64,000 bases of DNA from the NCBI GenBank assembly GCA_032209605.1, contig JASFXZ010000038.1, forward strand, positions 124,001 through 188,000, in the 5' to 3' direction. Of the stretch, positions 35,080-48,375 are shown piece after piece. Positions within the stretch are counted from its first letter, which is position 1, and each line of letters opens with the position of its first letter. The position numbers and the translations under genes were made by a program. The DNA is from Mactromeris polynyma. Lineage: Eukaryota > Mollusca > Bivalvia > Venerida > Mactridae. The notes under the pieces were generated by a model. The model had not been told where the DNA came from. It did not search any database and saw only the letters and a list, made by a program, of their open reading frames with translations.

Positions 35080-35700
35080 TTTGTCAGCACCATTACTCTT
35101 GTCATTTATAGGTGGATTTTCAAATTACTTTGTACAAATGTTCATGATGATGAGACGAAGTGTCGCTCACAAGAGACATGTCTGTAGCTCAAATGTTAAG
35201 GGCACATGTCAAACGTCAAAAATGTGTGTAAAACATCTTGTCTGGACCATTATACTTTCATTTATAGGGCAATTTTCATATTACTTGGTACAAATGTTAA
35301 CTATGATAAGATGGTGTGTCGCAGACAAGACCCATGTCCATTGCTCTTAGGTCAAGGTCACACTTGCAGGTCAAACATTAACAATGGGTCTAAAACAACT
35401 TTTCCAGACTATAACTGTCATTAATGGGGGATTTTCAAATTACTTGTCACAAATGTTCACCATGCTGAGATGGCATGTTGCGCACAGGACCCATGTCCTA
35501 AGCTCAAAGGTCAAGGTCACAATTAGAGGTCAAACTAAAAAAAAGAGTAAAAAAACATGTTGCCCGTAATATAACACTAATTTATTTGGGGGATTTTCAA
35601 AAAAAAATTGCACAAATGTCACTATGGTGACCTCATGTGTTGTGCAAGACCTGTACCCTACCAGTACATAGCTCATAGGTCTAACTCAAACTTAAAAAGT
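35080..35700 (+). repeat. Dispersed repeat with about 160-bp internal periodicity
   Basis: Three to four diverged copies of a block containing 'ggattttcaaattacttg', 'acaaatgttcac', 'agacccatgtcc' and 'ggtcaaggtcacac'. The ORFs crossing it (35081-35569) are not genes. It lies immediately after the TMEM220 poly(A) signal. Confidence 0.65.
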
Positions 35701-36384
35701 CAAAAGCAAAAAAAGGGTGTAATAGATAGATATTGCACTGTATAGCATTTAAATGACCATAATCTCTTGACAATTGGCGGACTCAACATGTTGCCCTTGG
35801 GTATCTAGTTAACAGTGTCTGTTCAATCACAAACCTGCATAAATGTTTTATGAATACTACACTATCCAACCTCTCCATGGCAACACCTTTTTAATTTCAA
35901 TTGTTGTTGAGAGGTTTTTGATCTAGAGAATAAGTTGTTTGTCAATTCTACTACGCGAAAATTGAAAATACATGTTATGTTGAAGAGAGGCTGATGTTAA
36001 GAGGGCTGCATTAGAGAGATGGCATTGTATGGTTATTTGTTTCTTTGTGCAAATGTTCATTTTAAATTTTTTTTAAACTTGGAGATAAAAGTGTGTATTT
36101 TCTTGTTGTCTTAAAGACAAAATCCTTCAGAAACATGAATCAATATACGTATGGAACAGTATTTTCATTAGGACTGTGAACATAATTACCATACCGATAT
36201 TTGTGGGAAATGAGTGTGGGTATCTCAAATTTAACCTAGTTATTGCAGATATCAATAATTGTTGCACCCTAGTCATTTGATCAGTATCAGGAAATGTTGC
36301 CTCTTCCACACAAAGCAATACAATTTGGATCTGTTGACACCCCTGAATCCTGCAACAGGGACATTGCTGTTAAGTACACAACAG

Positions 36385-36565
36385 GTAGGGAGGCACAGTG
36401 GTCGAGGGGTAGAGCGCCTGACTCCTGATTCGAGCGGAGTTTGATCATGAACTTCACAATCCCTTAATTTGGCGCAAGTACTGGTTGGTAGCCAGGAAGC
36501 AATCATTGAGAGTGATTAGTATAAGTTGTAAGAACTTGTTTCACAGTCGATATAAAATTTAAAAA
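36385..36565 (+). repeat. tRNA-derived SINE, most complete copy
   Basis: The head GTGGTCGAGGGGTAGAGCGC is followed by a B-box-like segment, then 'gagagtgattagtataagtt' and the tail 'gtttcacagtcgatataaaa'. Relatives in reverse orientation are at 43870, 45325, 53270 and 60000. Confidence 0.6.
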
Positions 36566-38253
36566 ATTAAACTTGGAACTACATAATATGATGGCCTGAA
36601 ACAACAGTTATGACTCTTTTCTGCATCATAGTTACCATCTTGAGAAATGCGTGAAGATTGACACATTTTATTGACAAATTTGTTAAGGTTTTATGCAAGC
36701 AACACAATGCAACACATTAAAACAGGAAATGAAGGACAGACTAGTTAATAATGACAGACCTTGTGGAATCGTCTAGGTGAACCCAATCTTCCTCATACTT
36801 AGACGTTATTGTGGAAATATGACAGGAAAAGGCTAGGTTTCAAAACCTGTGGGCAAGAGCTATATTTATTTTGTTGTACTTATTCTAAAGGTATAACAAA
36901 TGCACATCTATATGTTTTGGTTAATGAAAAATGTAAGAATTTTACACTTATGACAATTTGGTTATGGAGGGGATATTTTTATGTAAGATACATGTATATA
37001 CATTTCAGTACAAAGGCAGATATATTCTATCGTATAAAACAAGTGCTTGTATTTTAAAGTATCAGAATAAATAGCATATTTTGCTGTTTATAATTATAAA
37101 CTTTATTGATATAATACTAGCTTCATATAATGTCATAAAGGAATGAATTTAGAACAATTATGTAATGTTGAGACATTTTAGAGGCATTGTCTTGAATATG
37201 TGTTGAAGGAACTTCAGTTGATGTTATTATTATTGATATTAAAATACCTCAATACTGGGAAGACAACAATTAATTATACACTAGCTAGGTTACAAGGAGT
37301 TACACATGCATAAGGCCATACAAAATTGAATCTATGTTTAGCCTCTTCGGGTGGGCAGGTTTTCGACTGTCTGGTAAAAAAACCAACAAACCCGAAAGAA
37401 TCAGAGGGGCATTAGTATATAAAAATTGTCTAAGTCCTCGAAAGAGGTTTGACAAAACTGATAGATAAATGAACTTACAAAAATTGAGGCTATTTTGTTG
37501 GTAAGTGTTACAGATTGTGAAGTGACCCTCTTAAATTTGTGATTGTTTTAAGGGTTTTATGTTATGAAACATAGAAGCTTTTGAAGTTTGGTCTCTATGT
37601 TCTAGAGTTGAACATATTTTTTGTGCTCTCTTTTAACGATGCACATGATCTAAGTCAAGATTGACATTGTAAATTTTAATGGAAAGTAACACTTTTTCCC
37701 ATAGATTCCGGTGTGCAATTAAAACAAAAAAACACTTATGATGGTAAGTAGAATTTATTATTTTGTTCACATCAGTTTGAAGTACTTTCTTGACTGAACA
37801 GTACACCGTACATTATTTGTATTTTATACCTTATTATTTGTTGTTCAAATTCCATGTTTTGTCACGAAAAATGTTATAGATTGCTAAAATGATTTTTTTA
37901 CAGTTCGTTTGTTTTTCCTGTCTGGTTAGTAGGTTTTGAAAACTGAACTTGACGCTTCAACATAGATTCAATTCGGTATGACCTTATAAACGCATGATAC
38001 GTATATATACCATTTTTCGACCCGCAGATACGTCGTTACTTGTCCGTTGAATAAAATAACGGAAGTAGTACATTCAGAATACTCGGCCATTATCGCTAGA
38101 TAAGGAAAAGTAAGAAAGCAAGCATGTAAATATGATTAATACATTCGAGTTGCCAACTATCTTCGAAAACTAACGACATGTTCTATTTTAAATTGAAATC
38201 AATTGACACATGGTTATTTTGAAGCTAATACAACTGTCCAGAGAGCGAGGTAT
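36566..38253. other. Gene-free stretch
   Basis: AT-rich intergenic DNA with no convincing exon, tRNA or transposon end that I can identify. Confidence 0.5.
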
Positions 38254-39655
38254 TTACTACCGGTATCGTGACATTTCGTCCCTTAGACATTTCGACCCCT
38301 AGTAAATTCGTTAAGACATTTCGACTCTGATTTCAAAACACTTCGACCTCTACATTATAACAATGTATTATGTGACTGAAATTATTTATAGAGCCAAATT
38401 TTATATGTAAATATAAATTATTTTGTAAAATGTTGAAATAGATACAGAGTAAATCCCAGAGGAAAAAACCATGTCCTATCATGGGATTGAACCCTTCGCA
38501 CCCAAAGCGGAAATTTAACCACGTCCCTAAAAGTTAGCTTGAAAGCAAGGCTGTTGGAAGTGACCTAAATCACTACCCTTCTCCCCACCGACAATTTGGA
38601 GCCAGGCCTCAACTGCACCATCCCTGCAATTTCTAGTCTGTTACCGGTGGCTGGTACCCGCACACCAATTATCCTCGTTGCCATTATTGTAAATCCCAGA
38701 GGAAAAAAACATGACCCAACATGGAATTGAACCCTGGACTCTACGCACCCAAAGCAGACACTCGACCACGTCTCTAAAGAGCTAGCTCAACAGCAAGGCT
38801 GTTGGAAGTGACCTGAATCACTACAGATACTATTCTGCTTTCATAAAAGTGGAACATTGTAATTAACAAATGCACTATGATTGTAGATAGTGTTTGTTGC
38901 TGCAATAATCATAAACTGGTGCAAGTAATTATCATAATATTAAAGTGTTGTTGCAGAAAAAAACATTCTTTGTTATTAATAAACTAATTATTTTGAAATT
39001 GGTAAATAATAAATTAGTTATTGATTTATAAGAAATCCTTCCTCGTTAATTCAACCTTAATTACGCTTATTAGTTTATAAATGCTAATACATGTATACTG
39101 GAGTTATATCTCACAGTTGAAAATTGAGACAGACACACAGACAGATTAATAGATTTAAGTATATTCTGGTGGTTATGTGGACTTTATGTTAATAAACTGA
39201 AAAATACTGGTTATATAGCTCTGTTAAAAATACAGACATACAATTATACTGACTTACAAACACACTGATGTCGCTGTATTCTTGTTGAACTATTAGTCTA
39301 ATTACATTTACTCAAATATGTGGAACATTCACATTTTAACTATGATTTTGTCCCTTTGGAACGAATTTGCAACGACCAAAGTGCCCTTGTTTTGCCAGCA
39401 CCCTGCCCTTTTCAAATTCTAGAAATGACACTAATTAGATCAATAATAGGTGTGAACAATTAATCTGAAAATATTCTCACCTCTTCAATTAGCAAGTCAA
39501 GATAGTTGTGTGAGAATGTTAGAACAGAAGAGACTTTTATTTAGATTTATTCATACAGTACATTGTCTCAACACAAAGGGCTCGAAGTGTCGGGGGTTAA
39601 AATGTCTTAGGGGTCGAAGTGTTGTTGGGTCAAAGTGTCTAGGAGCCTTACTACC
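38254..39655. mobile_element. Second, degenerate MULE-like element with 8-bp target duplication
   Basis: The direct repeat TTACTACC occurs at 38254-38261 and 39648-39655. Between them the left end reads GGTATCGTGACATTTCGTCC and the reverse-complemented right end GGCTCCTAGACACTTTGACC; both are followed by 'cttcgacccct' or 'tttcgacccct' blocks. This parallels the GACGTTTCGC terminal blocks of the element at 25606-28380. No transposase remains, and SINE copies are nested within. Confidence 0.65.
38447..38825. repeat. Dimeric SINE nested in the second MULE-like element
   Basis: Two tandem copies of a block starting 'taaatcccagaggaaaaa' (38450 and 38691), each containing 'aaggctgttggaagtgacct' and a minus-strand tRNA-like segment ('gggattgaaccc', then 'accacgtc'). 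The dimer layout parallels 28697-29053. Confidence 0.6.
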
Positions 39656-39829
39656 TGATAATGTTGTGAAGATACTGTCTTTGAAATTGAATTGTACGTT
39701 TAAAAAACGTCTTGATGACTTCATGGATGAGAAAATGTATACACTTTTATCGGAAAATACATGGGTATCTACTATAGAGGAGGTTATATAAGTTGATCCA
39801 ACTTGTGACCCTAACAGCAGATTTAAGAA

Positions 39830-40220
39830 AAGATACAATAGCCGGTACAGCTCTCAACCGACTGAACTAACCTCTTAACATGGGGGCTCTTCTAACTTCA
39901 CACCATTTCAAAGATTAAACATGCCTTCCTACTCTGTCATTTGACTCAACCACCATGGCCAACCACACACTGCTGTCATCATTGTAGTAAATTAAGAGAA
40001 AAAGCAAAATGGGTTCTAAACCCCAACTCCCTGCACTAGTACAGTGCTCTCCCGACTGTGCTAACCATGAGGCCATTTCACTTAACTTCGTTTGAATAGG
40101 ATCTTCATAGTCCCACAAAAGTCTTTTATGTCCACAAAGTTTGTACAAACAGATTTACGAAAAATAACTTTTGTACGAAGGTTTAGTGAAACGGCACCCA
40201 CAGGTGGCTCACTAACCCCA
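39830..40220 (-). repeat. Degenerate tRNA-derived SINE tract
   Basis: 'gctctcaaccgactgaactaacc' and 'tgctctcccgactgtgctaacc' are reverse-strand tRNA-like A-box regions. The body 'gtagtaaattaagagaaaaa' matches the SINE bodies at 28720 and 28910. Confidence 0.55.
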
Positions 40221-40317
40221 CACCATTACAGATTGTAGAGTAGCTTTCACTTCACTTAACTACAGATCATTTTGTTTAGGCGAACTATATATTGGTTGTG
40301 TTTCTTCAGATACTGTC

Positions 40318-42821
40318 ATGGATGAACAGAAAAGAGGAAAGAAAAGGCCTAAGTCATACTATCTTAAGTGTGCTGCTGGTGGGAAGAAGCAAAATAGGTC
40401 CACATGTATTGAACCAGGAATGAAAGGGTTTCTTATTACCTGTAATAAGTATGAACGTGAAACAGTCCGTGAAATGTACAACCTTCTCAATGAATATGCT
40501 GACAAGTTGTATGGACCAGAACAGCATAAGGTTTGTGTTCGTATTGTTGCAGTGTTTGGTTTCAATATTTATGGTAGATCTATTTCTTGCTGTCAATATC
40601 TTAGCTAGACTACATGCAGTGTACCTTGCCATAATTATGAAATATCGACCCATTGAAGTGATATAAGTCGGCCATTTTTTTCAGTTTTTAGGGAACATAG
40701 CAGGTCCTTTTGATAAGAAAATTGCATCATGAATGACCAAATTAGGGTATTGTAAGGCTAAAATTTAATTAATTTTACTAAGGGAATTTTCTTTCTAAGT
40801 AGGGGAAAAATAATATTTTTTCTGTGGGGAATGGGGTCCAATATCGGCCCCAAATTTGCCATTGAAAAGGGCTGTAAGTATTTTGGGTCATGAAATGTGG
40901 ATCTCTATGCTCCGCAATTTTCCCCTTTTGAAGACAGAATTCTGTTGATGTCTGTTGAAAAATGAATCTCTTTTATGAAACTTGGAATGTTTACTATTAA
41001 ATTTTGTTGACTCCTCATACACCGATGCAATAAACTGATGCTTGTTTATAATTGATTCATATTGTTTTGAAGAAAATATTCTTTGATCACCTTATCATAA
41101 TTTTACTGAAGAAAAAGCTTTTAGAACTCCACTAAATAATATTGAAATTAAAAACTCAAATTTCAGTCATCTGGCCAACCTTTGGATAGTGACAGTGATT
41201 CTGAAGAAGATATGGAAAAGGCAATGGCTAAAGAAACTGCTGCACTAAAACAGGTGAGAATTCGGATATTTGTTTATCAGGAATGCAAGGAAATGTTTGT
41301 TGCATAGATGAAGAATTCCATTTTATGGATCCACTGATGACCCCTGACTTGAGCATGCATCCTTGCAGAGACACAGTTGAGATGAATACTATACACAAAT
41401 ATTGAGTGTCCATGTTCTGACTATCTTCTTGCTCCATAAAATTTATACATTAGTGAAAATAAAAGAATTGTTGACTCATTAAAGCTATTGATTTGATGTC
41501 CCAAGTATTTGTTGGATATTTTTATCAACAAACTGTTGTACCTAGTCTTCATGCATAATGTTTAAGAAATTGACAGTTGCAAATCCAGCCTCTTAAGTGC
41601 TTTATGTTTATTGTACAAACATGCAGTGTAAAATGGAGTTCAAACATTAAGATCAAGAGTTAAAGTTCTGTTGACTGTACCTGTACTGTTGACCATGTAT
41701 GTTTGCTTAATTATCGTGTTTTTTTTTCTCAGGCCAGTACTCAACAAAGAAGATTTCAGAATACTAACACAAAGACAAAGAATGTAGTATTTATCAGAAC
41801 AACTGTTGATGATCCATGCAATCTAGCACATGGTATATTTGAGGACATGTATGCGACTCAGGTGCAGAAAGCAAGGTATGCTCAGAGAATAATTCCAGTG
41901 TCAATCATTTGCAAAGTTGACTCTAAAACCATTAGTGCTGCCATGGAAACAGTCCTTGCTCCACATTTTGAGACTAAATTTGGTGTCGGTGTCAAGTACA
42001 CAGCTGTTTGCAAAATTCGGAATAACAACACTATGTCCAGGAATATACTGTTACCATTGTTGAATAGAATTATCCAAGAGATGAATCCGCTGCATCAACT
42101 GTGTCATGATGCACCTGATTTGGTTGTCGTTATAGAAATCATGAGAGCTGTATGTTGCTTAAGTGTTGTTAAAGATTTCTATAAATTTCGAAAGTATAAT
42201 TTTCATGAAATAGTGAAGAGAATTGAAAAGGATCATTCTGATGTTAAAGATACAGATGGTGACAAAGAAACCAAAGAATGTGACACTACTGAAGTGAAAG
42301 ATGGAGATGAGGGAAGTATTAATGATGACAAAAATGAACTAGATAATGTGACTACTGCTAGTAATGAAAGTGTACAAGGAAAAATTGAACATGATAATAA
42401 TGATGTAAGCAGTGAAAGTGTAGGAACTGTAGGGGGTGGTAAGGAGGAGAAAGATAAAGAGAATACAGTTGAGAGTAATAATGATGTAAGCAGTGAAAGT
42501 GTAGGAACTGTTGGGGGTGTTAAGGAGGAGGAAGATAAAGAGAATACAGTTGAGATTAATAATGATGTAAGCAGTGAAAGTGTAGGAACTGTAGGGGGTG
42601 TTAAGGAGGAGGAAGATAAAGAGAATACAGTTGAGAGTTCCCTGGAAAACTTAGAAAAAGACAATGAAAAGCACATTATGGCCAATGTAGAAGCCAACAG
42701 GGGTGTTGGAGACATTTGTGAAGATACTACACCAAAACATGAAAGTGGTGTAAATGCTGAAGTACGTGAAACAAATGTTGTATCTGACATACAACTAAGT
42801 GATAGTGTGGAAAATACTTGA
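40318..42821 (+). CDS. THUMPD1: THUMP domain-containing protein 1 (three exons)
   Basis: Exons are 40318-40530, 41167-41253 and 41733-42821, all phase 0, giving 462 residues. In animals THUMPD1 (yeast Tan1) is the tRNA-binding partner of the NAT10 acetyltransferase for N4-acetylcytidine in tRNA-Ser and tRNA-Leu. Exon 1 has the conserved GMKGFLITCNKYERETVREM and NLLNEYADKLYGPEQ blocks; exon 2 is an acidic linker; exon 3 holds NVVFIRTTVDDP and the THUMP core through VVVIEIMRAVCCLSVVKDF and RKYNFHEIV. The C-terminal 210 residues are acidic and low-complexity, with three near-identical 27-residue repeats, making the protein about 100 residues longer than the human one. An acceptor-like site at 40310 suggests a 5' untranslated intron. 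It converges on the SMURF gene. Confidence 0.95.
42396..42638 (+). repeat. Coding minisatellite, three 81-bp units in THUMPD1
   Basis: Three tandem copies encode NNDVSSESVGTVGG(G/V)KEE(K/E)DKENTVE(S/I), keeping the frame. The copies are nearly identical in DNA, so the expansion is recent. Confidence 0.95.
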
Positions 42822-42999
42822 CTTTTAAAAACTCAAGTATAAGTGCATAGGAAGACATGTGTATTGAAATACATGTATACAATATATCAAGGAATGAATA
42901 TTGAATTTAGGCAGAATAAGTGTAGCTATGGGTTACAATTCTTATTTTGTGTATCCTATACCTTGGCTTTCATCCTTTATTTGTTATTGAATCTTCATC

Positions 43000-43005
43000 A
43001 ATAAA
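43000..43005 (+). terminator. Poly(A) signal of THUMPD1
   Basis: AATAAA, about 180 bases after the stop codon. Confidence 0.7.
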
Positions 43006-43049
43006 GATGCTATTTTGATTGTATGTCATTATTTGATAATCCTTCTTAG

Positions 43050-43680
43050 GTTTTTAGCTCACCTACGCACAAAGTGAGCGAGCTTTTAGGATCGTTGGCT
43101 GTCTGTCGGCGTATGTCGTCCAACAACAGTTTCTTTAAACAATATCTCCTATACCACTGAATGATCCCTGGGTGGACCTCTTTCAAAATTGCTTAAATTG
43201 TTCTGGTCTGCTGCATAAGTAGGTCACAGGAGTTAAAAATAGATTTTATAAGTGTAAACTTTGAAAATCTTAATTGTCCCAAACAATAAGGCCTACAGCT
43301 TTGATATTTGGTGTGTTGTATTGTCTAGTGGTCCTCTTACAAGATTGCATAAATTATTAAGTTCCATCAAAAATCATGGTCGCCAGGTGGCAGGGCCTTG
43401 TTAAAGTGAAAACTTAGAAAATCTTCTTGTCCAAAACCATAAGATGTAGTTTTGTTATTAGGTGTGTGTTTCTCTTCCAAGATTGTATTAATAAGTTCCG
43501 GCCACCTGGCGGCATTGCCTTGTTGTCTATATGTATATAGTGGAAATTTATTAACAACATCTCCTAAACTGCTGAATGGATTTTATTGAACCTATACCAA
43601 TTTATTGGCACATAATTAAGTCAGAATGGAAGCGTACTCATGTGAGCGATATAGGACTTTCATGGCCCTCTTGTTAATAT
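43050..43680 (+). repeat. Dispersed 'tttagctcacct...ccctcttgtt' repeat
   Basis: It starts 'ttttagctcacctacgcaca', has two internal 'aatctt(a/c)ttgtcc' blocks, and ends 'gtgagcgatataggactt' then 'catggccctcttgtt'. I associate this layout with a bivalve repeat family. Confidence 0.65.
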
Positions 43681-43869
43681 TGTTCATTTACTGTCCTTTC
43701 TTAGAAATCGATATTTGGTGCAAGACGGTTGTTGATGCTTCTTCACCAACACTCTGTTAGACAGTTTTGCATGGAATCATCAAAGTGTAATAATGTTATA
43801 TTGTTACATATAATTATAATACAAGTAAGATTGAGTTGAAGTCTCTGAGGAACAAATTGGTGTGCAATA

Positions 43870-43966
43870 GATAGTTTGTATAAACCTGTTTATTTTACAT
43901 ATATCGTGAAACAAGGTAAGTCATATTCAACTACTGTTACCTGGGTAACTAACCAGTAGTTACACC
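43870..43966 (-). repeat. SINE fragment abutting a minisatellite
   Basis: 'gtttattttacatatatcgtg' and 'ctgggtaactaaccagtagt' match the SINE at 60000-60190. The head side is replaced by the 74-bp array. Confidence 0.6.
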
Positions 43967-45159
43967 TGGTTCAGCGAGTGTAGAGACCATAGTGGAATAT
44001 GACAAAACCTCTGCCAGTCTGGATTAGGGGGGCACTCTATCTGGTTCAGCGAGTGTAGAGACCATAGTGGAATATGACAAAACCTCTGCCAGTCTGGATT
44101 AGGGGGCACTCTATCTGGTTCAGCGAGTGTAGAGACCATAGTGGAATATGACAAAACCTCTGCCAGTCTGGATTAGGGGGCACTCTATCTGGTTCAGCGA
44201 GTGTGGAGACCATAGTGGAATATGACAAAACCTTTGCCAGTCTGGATTAGGGGGCACTCTATCTGGTTCAGCGAGTGTGGAGACCATAGTGGAATATGAC
44301 AAAACCTCTGCCAGTCTGGATTAGGGGGGCACTCTATCTGGTTCAGCGAGTGTAGAGACCATAGTGGAATATGACAAAACCTCTGCCAGTCTGGATTAGG
44401 GGGGCACTCTATCTGGTTCAGCGAGTGTCGAGACCATAGTGGAATATGACAAAACCTCTGCCAGTCTGGATTAGGGGGCACTCTATCTGGTTCAGCGAGT
44501 GTGGAGACCATAGTGGAATATGACAAAACCTCTGCCAGTCTGGATTAGGGGGGCACTCTATCTGGTTCAGCGAGTGTCGAGACCATAGTGGAATATGACA
44601 AAACCTCTGCCAGTCTGGATTAGGGGGCACTCTATCTGGTTCAGCGAGTGTAGAGACCATAGTGGAATATGACAAAACCTCTGCCAGTCTGGATTAGGGG
44701 GCACTCTATCTGGTTCAGCGAGTGTGGAGACCATAGTGGAATATGACAAAACCTCTGCCAGTCTGGATTAGGGGGCACTCTATCTGGTTCAGCGAGTGTG
44801 GAGACCATAGTGGAATATGACAAAACCTCTGCCAGTCTGGATTAGGGGGGCACTCTATCTGGTTCAGCGAGTGTGGAGACCATAGTGGAATATGACAAAA
44901 CCTCTGCCAGTCTGGATTAGGGGGGCACTCTATCTGGTTCAGCGAGTGTAGAGACCATAGTGGAATATGACAAAACCTCTGCCAGTCTGGATTAGGGGGG
45001 CACTCTATCTGGTTCAGCGAGTGTGGAGACCATAGTGGAATATGACAAAACCTTTGCCAGTCTGGATTAGGGGGGCACTCTATCTGGTTCAGCGAGTGTA
45101 GAGACCATAGTGGAATATGACAAAACCTCTGCCAGTATGGATTAGGGGGGCACTCTATC
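43966..45159. repeat. 74/75-bp minisatellite, 16 copies
   Basis: The unit contains 'ctggttcagcgagtgtagag', 'accatagtggaatatgaca' and 'gccagtctggattagggg'. Copies differ mainly by five versus six or seven G residues and by tag/tgg/tcg in one position. The unit is almost a multiple of three, which produces spurious minus-strand ORFs. No promoter or protein signature is seen. Confidence 0.97.
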
Positions 45160-45324
45160 CAAAGACCACTGCTTCACTAAACAATATTGGACTAAATTAC
45201 AAATGTGTCATTAAGGTTGCCATAACTATAGTGGGTTTCTACATTTTGTTTGCCACAAGACATCTGGTTATATAATTTACATGGATTGAGAAACAAGTTT
45301 TTGCAACTCTTGCTTAACACTATC

Positions 45325-45430
45325 ATAGAGTCTCAATGACTGCTTCTTGGGTTACTAATCAGTACTATCTCCAAATTCAGGCAGGGTGAAGTTTATGGTC
45401 ATACCCAGCCACCTTTGCATCAGACGTTTT
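45325..45430 (-). repeat. SINE fragment
   Basis: 'tctcaatgactgcttcttgg' and 'gttactaatcagta' match the conserved core of the SINE family. Confidence 0.5.
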
Positions 45431-46313
45431 GTTTTCCTCAACCACCATGCCTTCCTTTAGCCGTGTGTATTTGATATAAACAGCAAGGTGAAACTGCTAG
45501 ACACACAATGTGTGACTAGTATACAGAATCTTTACATATTCTGTAAGTAGAAACAGAAACCAGAGTTATATTTTACAAACTGGTTCTTTGGGACCCAGAG
45601 CTGATATTTCATTAAATGATGTTTGTGCATTTAGGTTTAACAGTCGCCCAAGAACTTAACTGAAAATAAAACAAGACCATGTAAATATTTGACATTTATT
45701 ATTAATGCAATCACTAATAATAGTTCTGTTTGTACAGCTGTTACACATATAATAACATGTCTGACATTATAACTGAAACATTTTAACATTAGTATATCAT
45801 GATCTATAAATTACACATTCAACTCGGCTGGAAATAATACAAAAATACAGTTTTATATGTATAAGTGTTAATTTATACAAAGAGAAAAAGCATTATGAAT
45901 GTTTGTCATTTTCCCGAAATGGAATTCAGAAAACGGCATTTAAGCCTGTATACAACAGGCAATCTAAAATGATGTTGATAAAATATTGTTTACAGAAAAC
46001 TTATCAAAAAAGCAGTAATGTTGTTATGAAAATATTTCTGTCAATGTATACAGTTCCAGGTTGTTACAGAATGGTAAAATTTCATCATACATACAGCAGA
46101 TACCATGCTCAGAGAATTTTGTAACAATACAATGCCAAGTTTCACCATCTGGACTTCTAATCTTATTTTTCTTTCTCTTCATTATATATACTTAACATCA
46201 TTAAAACACAACTGGTTTAATTAGGCTTCATTTTGTACCTGGTGTTTAAAAGGCTACCAACTGTTACCAATGTTTAAAATATTGTTCAAAAAGTATTGAA
46301 ACAATAATTCATA

Positions 46314-46529
46314 CAGGGATTTCCCCGATGCAGAAACCTAGAGTCCCCGACTCCTTTTTCTTTCTAGGGACTCCCATTTTCCACTTACTGTGCATCCCTG
46401 GGACCCCTAAAATAAACTTTTGTCAAGTATAAACTGCATATCTGGGACCCTACAAATTTACTAAGGACCCCCAATTTGTCAAACATGAGGGTCCTAGGAC
46501 GCCTAGCTGAAAAATCCTAGGGAAAACCC
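46314..46529. mobile_element. MITE with CAGGG(T/A)TTTCCCT ends, opposite orientation
   Basis: Reverse-complement relative of 34093-34307, beginning CAGGGATTTCCCCGATGC and ending CTAGGGAAAACCCC. Confidence 0.75.
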
Positions 46530-48375
46530 CGATTCATATTTCATGACTGAATAAGTTTAGGAAATTACGATGGTGAATTAATACAGAATTATTTCCTCTT
46601 AATGTCATGTCTTGAAGCAGGCAATTTTCGGTTGCGTTTTAATGGCTTTAAGTATACTTTAAAAGGAATATTGCACAATTCTTAAATTCAGAAATTTCAC
46701 AAATTAATTGTAAATAAGAATCACCGTTACTCTGACAATTTAATCGTAAGTACAGAGCCATAAATGCTCTTTAAGACATTGGAATACTGCTGTAAATATA
46801 GACACAAAACAGCTATTGATTAATGGATAAAAATGACTTCACTGATTATTAACTGTTCTATTAGGCATAATCAAATTTTAGTCACACTGTTGATGGTTGC
46901 AACGATTCAATACAAAATACCTTTCAACAATTCATGTATGATATGTACACATTTATGAGTGATTATTAATGAGAGGAAAACTATTTACAATGAGTAAACA
47001 GAAACAGTCACACACTACACACATAAATACTTAATACAATCTAAATGCATAAATCAATCCAACATATAAAACACAAGTTAAGATTATATATATATACGGG
47101 TACTCAAACACACAAAGTAATGTGTATAAGTATATAAAATGTATGGAAAAAAAATCCCATGTTTTTTATGAGCAGGTTTGCACAAATAGCTATATGCTAA
47201 AACACACCATACACATAATGTGGGACTGAACAGAAAGAGTGAAAGCAACATCTGTGTTGATTTATTGTTCATTACTTGTTGCAGAATTTAGGTATACGAA
47301 CATTATACGACTGAATTAAATAAGTATTTAAAACATTTCAATGTATTCCTGTCATTGTAAATAAGAAAATACTAATTTTGCCAATGACAGAAGCTGGTTG
47401 GACTAGACAAGCAATTTATTGTCAAATGAAAATCTTAAGCCACAATTATGACCAAATCCACCGATTATCTTGACAAACTGATGATGAAGAAAAATAATGA
47501 TCTTGTCCGCATTTACTCAGAATAAAATCAATAAAACTATGTAGTACGAATAGCTGATGTGCAAACTATATGTGACAGTCACAACATAAAAATGCTGATG
47601 TAAGAATCATTAAAAAAGGGGACAGATTTTAGGTTGTACAAAAACATTTTCCCACATTTACTACAATATATAACAAACTGAAGTCTGTGTGAGTACATGA
47701 AGACCTTCTATAGTACAAAGTTACTGGCAAAAATAATGCATACTATATACAGATACACCAATATATAGAATATAATGAAAGACAAACAATGGGAAAGGCA
47801 GCTAGCTTAAACAATCCTCTGTCATGAACAGCCCTAATATTACATATCAAAACATTAAACTTAATGAAAAGAATTGATAAACAATATACTTTGCTTCTTT
47901 GAGGTAAGAATTTCTAAAAAATGTAACAATGAAAAAATGCAGCCATCACAAGAAGGACTATTTGAACATTATAAACATTTTACAAAAAGCGTTTTAGATG
48001 AAGAAGCATTGTCATTGGGATGAGTCAAACTTCACTAAAGCAGCTACAAAATAATTGAAATTTCCATAAAGTGAATCAGATCACAAAGTCACTCCAATTT
48101 GTTCATGATAAAATAAAACAATTTATCACATTGTGAGTACGCAAACTGATATGTTTAAAAAGTATGATGTAACATACAATTTATTCCAATTCATTAATTA
48201 CAAAGGTTTGCTGCAAGTGTCGGTCACTGCCTGAAAGCAACTAAATCTTCACATTTTTGCTTGTTCAGACTGTCTGTAGACTTACGATTGCACTGGACAC
48301 AATTGTCTATCTTTAACCTTTTCTGAAACCTCAGAGAATAATCAAATCTACCCAAAAGATAACGTTATACATGAA

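Noticed and set aside
35081..35569. Overlapping ORFs of 61-89 codons after TMEM220
   Set aside because: They run through a dispersed non-coding repeat with 160-bp periodicity and share no family motif.
42233..42790. 185-codon minus-strand serine-rich ORF
   Set aside because: Shadow of the acidic, repeat-rich C-terminus of THUMPD1 on the opposite strand.
43960..44823. Series of 60-110-codon minus-strand ORFs (MSYSTMVSTLAEPDRV...)
   Set aside because: They are one minisatellite unit read repeatedly in frame; not a protein gene.
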